NCBI GenBank assembly: GCA_964628685.1
Contig: CAZVNM010000002.1
Coordinates: 537,756-601,755, forward strand
Length of the DNA: 64,000 nucleotides
Reading direction: 5' to 3'
Origin: CALMEC01 sp964628685
Lineage (GTDB): Bacteria; Actinomycetota; Thermoleophilia; Miltoncostaeales; Miltoncostaeaceae
The position numbers were made by a program, and so were the translations under genes. This document shows, piece after piece, positions 61,016 through 64,000 of the stretch (positions are counted from its first letter, which is position 1; the number at the start of each line of letters is the position of its first letter). The notes below the pieces were generated by a model. The model was not told the origin of the DNA and searched no databases. It worked only from the letters and a program-made list of their open reading frames with translations.

Positions 61016-61537
61016 GTGGCAATCCTGGTCAGCGCCAACGTATTCGACTCGCTCTCCGCATTCTTCGACTCACCGTGGTGGGCCGTTCTGCGGATCATGC
61101 TCATCGTCTTCATCGTGCTCATGTGGTTGGGGCTGGTGATCTGGGTGTTCAACGACGCCAGGCGTCGTCGTCAGGCGCCCGGCTTCCCGTGGCTCATGGC
61201 GCTCATCGCCCTCGGCCTCCCGTTCCTGGGTGCGCTGATCTACCTGGCGGTGCGGCCCGCCGAGACGCTGCAGGAGCAGCGCGACCGGGAGCTCGAGACC
61301 CTGGCCCTCACGCGCGAGGCGTCCCTGCGATGCCCCGACTGCGGGTTCGCCATCGATCCCACCTACATGCTGTGTCCCTCGTGCATGCGCAAGCTCAAGG
61401 AGCCCTGCGACGCATGCCACAAGCCCGTCGACCCCCGCTGGACCGTCTGTCCGTGGTGCTCCAACACCATGACGTCGCCCATCGCCCACTTCCCGGGCGA
61501 GACCGACGAGGTTCCGGCCATCCGAAAGGACTCCTGA
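61016..61537 (+). CDS. Membrane protein with double zinc ribbon
   Basis: A 173-residue protein with two membrane helices (about 24-46 and 58-79, joined by NDARRRRQAPG) followed by two zinc ribbons. The CxxC pairs are in LRCPDCGFAI, MLCPSCMRKL, EPCDACHKPV and TVCPWCSNTM. It starts 3 nt after folC (GTG, with AGAGG overlapping the start) and is part of the valS-folC-ndk run. The function is unknown; zinc-ribbon membrane proteins of this kind may organise membrane complexes. Confidence 0.85.
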   Translation: MAILVSANVFDSLSAFFDSPWWAVLRIMLIVFIVLMWLGLVIWVFNDARRRRQAPGFPWLMALIALGLPFLGALIYLAVRPAETLQEQRDRELETLALTREASLRCPDCGFAIDPTYMLCPSCMRKLKEPCDACHKPVDPRWTVCPWCSNTMTSPIAHFPGETDEVPAIRKDS

Positions 61538-61541
61538 CCCC

Positions 61542-61943
61542 TTGAGCGAGCGCACGTTCATCATGGTGAAGCCCGACGCCGTCGCGCGCGGCCTGACGGG
61601 GGAGATCATCTCCCGCATCGAACGCCGCGGGTTGAAGATCACGGCGCTGCGCATGGCCACCATGGCCCGCGAGGTCGCCGAGGAGCACTACGGCGAGCAC
61701 CGTGAGCGCCCGTTCTTCGGTGAGCTGGTCGACTTCATCACCTCGGGTCCGGTCGTCATGATGACGGTCGAGGGCGACGGTGCCATCGCCGTCATGCGCA
61801 CGATGATGGGGGCCACCAACCCCAAGGACGCCGCACCGGGCACGATCCGCGGGGACTTCGCCCTGGACGTCGGCGAGAACGTGGTGCACGGCTCGGACGG
61901 CCCGGAGTCGGCCGAGCGGGAGCTGGGCCTGCACTTCAGCTGA
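61542..61943 (+). CDS. ndk: Nucleoside diphosphate kinase
   Basis: A 133-residue enzyme that equilibrates nucleoside di- and triphosphates. The N-terminus FIMVKPDAVARGLTGEII, the substrate loop PGTIRGDFAL and the phosphorylated His116 in ENVVHGSDGPESAE are all standard. It starts at TTG 61542, 4 nt after the zinc-ribbon gene; AAGGA is about 12 nt upstream, so coupling to the previous gene probably helps. Confidence 0.97.
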   Translation: MSERTFIMVKPDAVARGLTGEIISRIERRGLKITALRMATMAREVAEEHYGEHRERPFFGELVDFITSGPVVMMTVEGDGAIAVMRTMMGATNPKDAAPGTIRGDFALDVGENVVHGSDGPESAERELGLHFS

Positions 61944-61966
61944 CCGGCGCAGGGGCCGGGACGCCC

Positions 61967-62563
61967 GTGATCCTGCTGGCGTCCCGATCACCGCAGCGTC
62001 GGGCCCTTCTGCGATCCATCGGTGTCGAGCACCGGGTGGTCGCATCGGGCTACGGCGAGGACGACATGCCGGGTCTCGCACCGGCGGAGCTCGTCGCGCT
62101 TCACGCACGCGAGAAGGCCGCCGACGTCGTGGCCCGCGCCGGTGTCCCCGACCGCGGCGCGGTGCTGGGGGCCGACACGGCGGTGGTGCTGGGCGATCGG
62201 GTGCTCGGCAAGCCGCCCGACCGCGCGACCGCGGCGGCCATGCTGCGTGACCTGGCGGGAACCACCCATCGGGTCCTGACCGCGGTGTGCCTGCGCACGT
62301 CCGGCGCCACGCACGAGCGGGTCGACGCGGCCGATGTGACGTTCGCCGAGATCACACCCGCGCACCTGGAGTGGTATCTGGACCGCGGGGAGTGGCAGGG
62401 CCGCGCAGGCGGCTACGCCATCCAGGGATCGGGCGCGACCCTCGTCGCACGGGTGGCCGGCGACGTGACGACCGTCATCGGGCTGCCGGTGCGGGTGCTG
62501 TGCGATCTCCTGGCCGACACGGGGCTCGCACCGTGGCGGGCCGGAGGCGCGATCGTCGGTTGA
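61967..62563 (+). CDS. maf: Maf-family nucleotide pyrophosphatase
   Basis: A 198-residue nucleoside triphosphate pyrophosphatase that removes non-canonical nucleotides and is linked to septum formation. Signatures are LLASRSPQRRALLRSIG, VLGADTAVVLGDRVLGKP and GRAGGYAIQGSGATLV with the catalytic acids in place. The GTG at 61967 is 23 nt after ndk. It is commonly found near mreB, as here. Confidence 0.95.
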   Translation: MILLASRSPQRRALLRSIGVEHRVVASGYGEDDMPGLAPAELVALHAREKAADVVARAGVPDRGAVLGADTAVVLGDRVLGKPPDRATAAAMLRDLAGTTHRVLTAVCLRTSGATHERVDAADVTFAEITPAHLEWYLDRGEWQGRAGGYAIQGSGATLVARVAGDVTTVIGLPVRVLCDLLADTGLAPWRAGGAIVG

Positions 62564-62674
62564 ACCATCCCCGCCCCGGCCGTCCGTGCGCGGACGCGGG
62601 TCGCACCGGCCGTCTCACGTCACCCGATGATGCGGCCGGGCGACATCTTCAGGTGCCTGTGACACGATGCGGGC

Positions 62675-63415
62675 ATGAGGGGCGTCCTGATCGTCCTCGT
62701 GGGGTTCGCGGTCATCGCGCTGGGCGTGGCCGCGTATGTGTACTCGACGTTCGACGACCAGACCCCGGCGGACGTCGCGGAACTGATCGAGGAGTTCCGC
62801 GCCACGAGGGGGGCGGACAGGACCGGTCCGGGCGTCCCGCCGCAGGGCGTGTACCGATACACCCTCACCGGGCGGGAGGAGATCAGCCGCGGGCCGATCA
62901 GCGTGACACGCACCCTCCCGACCGAGGCCGCATCCATCGTGCGTCACTCCGCCGCCGGGTTCGACGTCGACACCCGATACTCCGGTGAGCACGTCGACGT
63001 CGACCGATACGCGGTCCGGCCGGACGGCACATACGCCACCCGCACGGCCACGACCATCAGGGTCGGTCCGATCAGCTCGACGCAGGCGCGGGACTGGAAG
63101 CCGCATCTGCTGCGGTTCCCGACGGCCCGGACCCGCTGGGGCGGCGTTTACATGTCCGGCGACCTGCGGGTGGTCATCCGGGCGCGCGTGCGTCCGTCGG
63201 AGTCCGTCACGGTGGGCGGCACCCGGGTGAGGGCCAGGGTGTTCGCGTTCATGCAGACCGTCACCGGCGAGTACCGCGGCATCCGATCGGAGACCTTTTG
63301 GATCTCGGACGGCGGCGTCATCCTGCGCTACCGGGTCAGGTCGTCGTTCAGGGGGCCCACGGACGTCGACTTCGACGCCGACCTGACCCTCGCATCACTG
63401 CAACGAGACGTGTAA
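62675..63415 (+). CDS. Membrane-anchored hypothetical protein
   Basis: A 246-residue protein with one N-terminal membrane helix (GVLIVLVGFAVIALGVAAYV) and a long extracytoplasmic beta-rich domain (PPQGVYRYTLTGREEISRG, GFDVDTRYSGEHVDVDRYAV, YRGIRSETFWISDGGVILRY). Its pattern of repeated strands suggests a lipoprotein-like or LolA-like barrel, but I do not recognise a family. It lies between maf and mreB and has a CACGAT hexamer 7-8 nt before the ATG. An envelope role is possible from context. Confidence 0.75.
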   Translation: MRGVLIVLVGFAVIALGVAAYVYSTFDDQTPADVAELIEEFRATRGADRTGPGVPPQGVYRYTLTGREEISRGPISVTRTLPTEAASIVRHSAAGFDVDTRYSGEHVDVDRYAVRPDGTYATRTATTIRVGPISSTQARDWKPHLLRFPTARTRWGGVYMSGDLRVVIRARVRPSESVTVGGTRVRARVFAFMQTVTGEYRGIRSETFWISDGGVILRYRVRSSFRGPTDVDFDADLTLASLQRDV

Positions 63416-63421
63416 TCATCC

Positions 63422-63445
63422 TGCAATCCGGCGGGGTGGATTGCA
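63422..63445 (+). terminator. Hairpin after the membrane-anchored protein gene
   Basis: TGCAATCC-GGCGGGGT-GGATTGCA has perfect 8-bp arms and starts 6 nt after the stop. It separates the preceding gene from mreB. Confidence 0.55.
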
Positions 63446-63525
63446 TGGCGACGGCAAGCTAGTGTCGTGGGTCCGCGGTCCGGGAGGCGTCCCCCGCGGA
63501 CAGACGTCGGCATGGTGTGCGATTT

Positions 63526-63531
63526 GGAGGA
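63526..63531 (+). promoter_or_regulatory. Ribosome binding site of mreB pointing at an ATC codon
   Basis: GGAGGA is followed by 6 nt and then ATC (63538-63540), which is in the mreB frame; the ATG at 63531 overlapping this site is out of frame. Confidence 0.6.
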
Positions 63532-63537
63532 TGGACC

Positions 63538-64000
63538 ATCGGTCTTTGGGGGTATCTGACCGGGTTCGGCGGCCGCGACATGGCCGTGGATCTGGGTACG
63601 GCGAACACGCTCGTCTACGTGCGCGGTCGGGGCATCGTGCTGTCCGAGCCGTCGGTGGTCGCCATCGACCACCGCAGCAACGAGGTGCACGCCGTCGGGA
63701 TCGAGGCCAAGCGGATGCTGGGGCGCACGCCGGGCAACATCAGCGCCATCCGGCCGCTCAAGGACGGCGTCATCGCCGACTTCGACGTCACCGAGCAGAT
63801 GCTCAAGCACTTCATCCGCAAGGTGCACCAGAACCGCTGGGCGCACCCGCGGGTGGTGGTCTGCGTGCCGTCCGGTGTCACCGGCGTCGAGAAGCGCGCG
63901 GTGGTGGAGGCCACCTACTCGGCGGGCGCCCGCGAGGCGCAGCTCATCGAGGAGCCGATGGCCGCGGCGATCGGGGCGGGCCTGCCGGTGGCCGAGCCGA
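63538..64000 (+). CDS. mreB: Rod-shape determining protein MreB, N-terminal part
   Basis: A bacterial actin that guides lateral cell-wall synthesis; the gene runs off the right edge. The frame reads IGLWGYLTGFGGRDMAVDLG then TANTLVYVRGRGIVLSEPSV, and later GRTPGNISAIRPLKDGVIAD and VVVCVPSGVTGVEKRAVVEA, all typical of MreB. No ATG lies where MreB normally starts. The best-spaced ribosome binding site (GGAGGA) points at ATC 63538, implying isoleucine-codon initiation. Alternatives are GTG 63517, which adds seven residues, and ATG 63580, which removes the usual N-terminal amphipathic segment. The protein is certain, the start is not. Confidence 0.93.
   Translation, partial: MGLWGYLTGFGGRDMAVDLGTANTLVYVRGRGIVLSEPSVVAIDHRSNEVHAVGIEAKRMLGRTPGNISAIRPLKDGVIADFDVTEQMLKHFIRKVHQNRWAHPRVVVCVPSGVTGVEKRAVVEATYSAGAREAQLIEEPMAAAIGAGLPVAEP

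Noticed and set aside
63531..63560. ATG at 63531 as the mreB start
   Set aside because: It is in a different frame from MreB and meets a stop (TGA at 63558) after nine codons.

Overview
The window is about 70% G+C bacterial DNA with dense, often overlapping genes. An ANTAR-domain regulator, SpoIIE-type phosphatase, RsbW/STAS partner-switching proteins, a stand-alone LigD polymerase domain, TAnnnT hexamers 6-8 nt before start codons (leaderless mRNAs), frequent GTG/TTG starts and an mreB cluster all point to an actinobacterium. The valS-folC-zinc ribbon-ndk-maf-mreB order and the gene content suggest class Thermoleophilia (Solirubrobacterales-like); this placement is an inference without database support.

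Layout. 1-12.1 kb: metabolic and housekeeping genes (DsbA-like fragment, NAD synthetase, GH15 glucan hydrolase, LigD polymerase domain, UppP, threonine dehydratase-like enzyme), an ECF41 sigma factor with its AhpD-like partner and a recognisable ECF41 promoter, nicotinate phosphoribosyltransferase, and a Phd/VapC toxin-antitoxin pair with palindromes over its promoter. 12.1-18.4 kb: a ModA-like lipoprotein, then an operon of a luciferase-like/FAD-oxidase fusion protein, a second luciferase-like oxidoreductase and a MarR regulator behind a 14-bp palindrome, a Nudix hydrolase and small unknown proteins. 18.4-22.7 kb: a six-gene operon of a membrane polyamine synthase with DUF4247, DUF2617, DUF4178, DUF350 and a secreted membrane-anchored protein. 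22.8-25.7 kb: the only clearly accessory region, with an intact IS256-family element lying between a stand-alone or truncated LuxR gene and the headless C-terminal end of a polymorphic toxin followed by its likely immunity gene.

25.7-34.9 kb: a SEC-C/TPR protein ending in seven histidines, a histidine phosphatase, a secreted binding-protein-like product, a NifX-like protein, a CoA-disulfide-reductase-like flavoprotein, a GGDEF-EAL protein, a MarR regulator and small proteins. 35.2-41.4 kb: a signalling island with a sensor SpoIIE phosphatase, an ANTAR protein with a degenerate receiver, a SigB/SigF-type sigma factor, one intact and two degenerate RsbW-like proteins and a STAS antagonist. A SigB-type promoter (GTTT-N15-GGGTAA) precedes the intact anti-sigma gene, and weaker matches precede two small-protein genes elsewhere, suggesting a local stress regulon. 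41.4-47.3 kb: central carbon metabolism (gnd, pgi, class I aldolase) and a AAA+ protein with altered Walker motifs. 47.3-57 kb: a Crp-family regulator, an alpha/beta hydrolase, an alcohol dehydrogenase, a Lys/Pro/Ala-rich secreted protein, tRNA-His, tRNA-Leu, tig-clpP-clpX, and a TetR/thiolase divergent pair with clear operators. 57-64 kb: valS, folC, zinc-ribbon protein, ndk, maf, an unknown membrane-anchored protein and the start of mreB, whose best-placed ribosome binding site points at an ATC codon.
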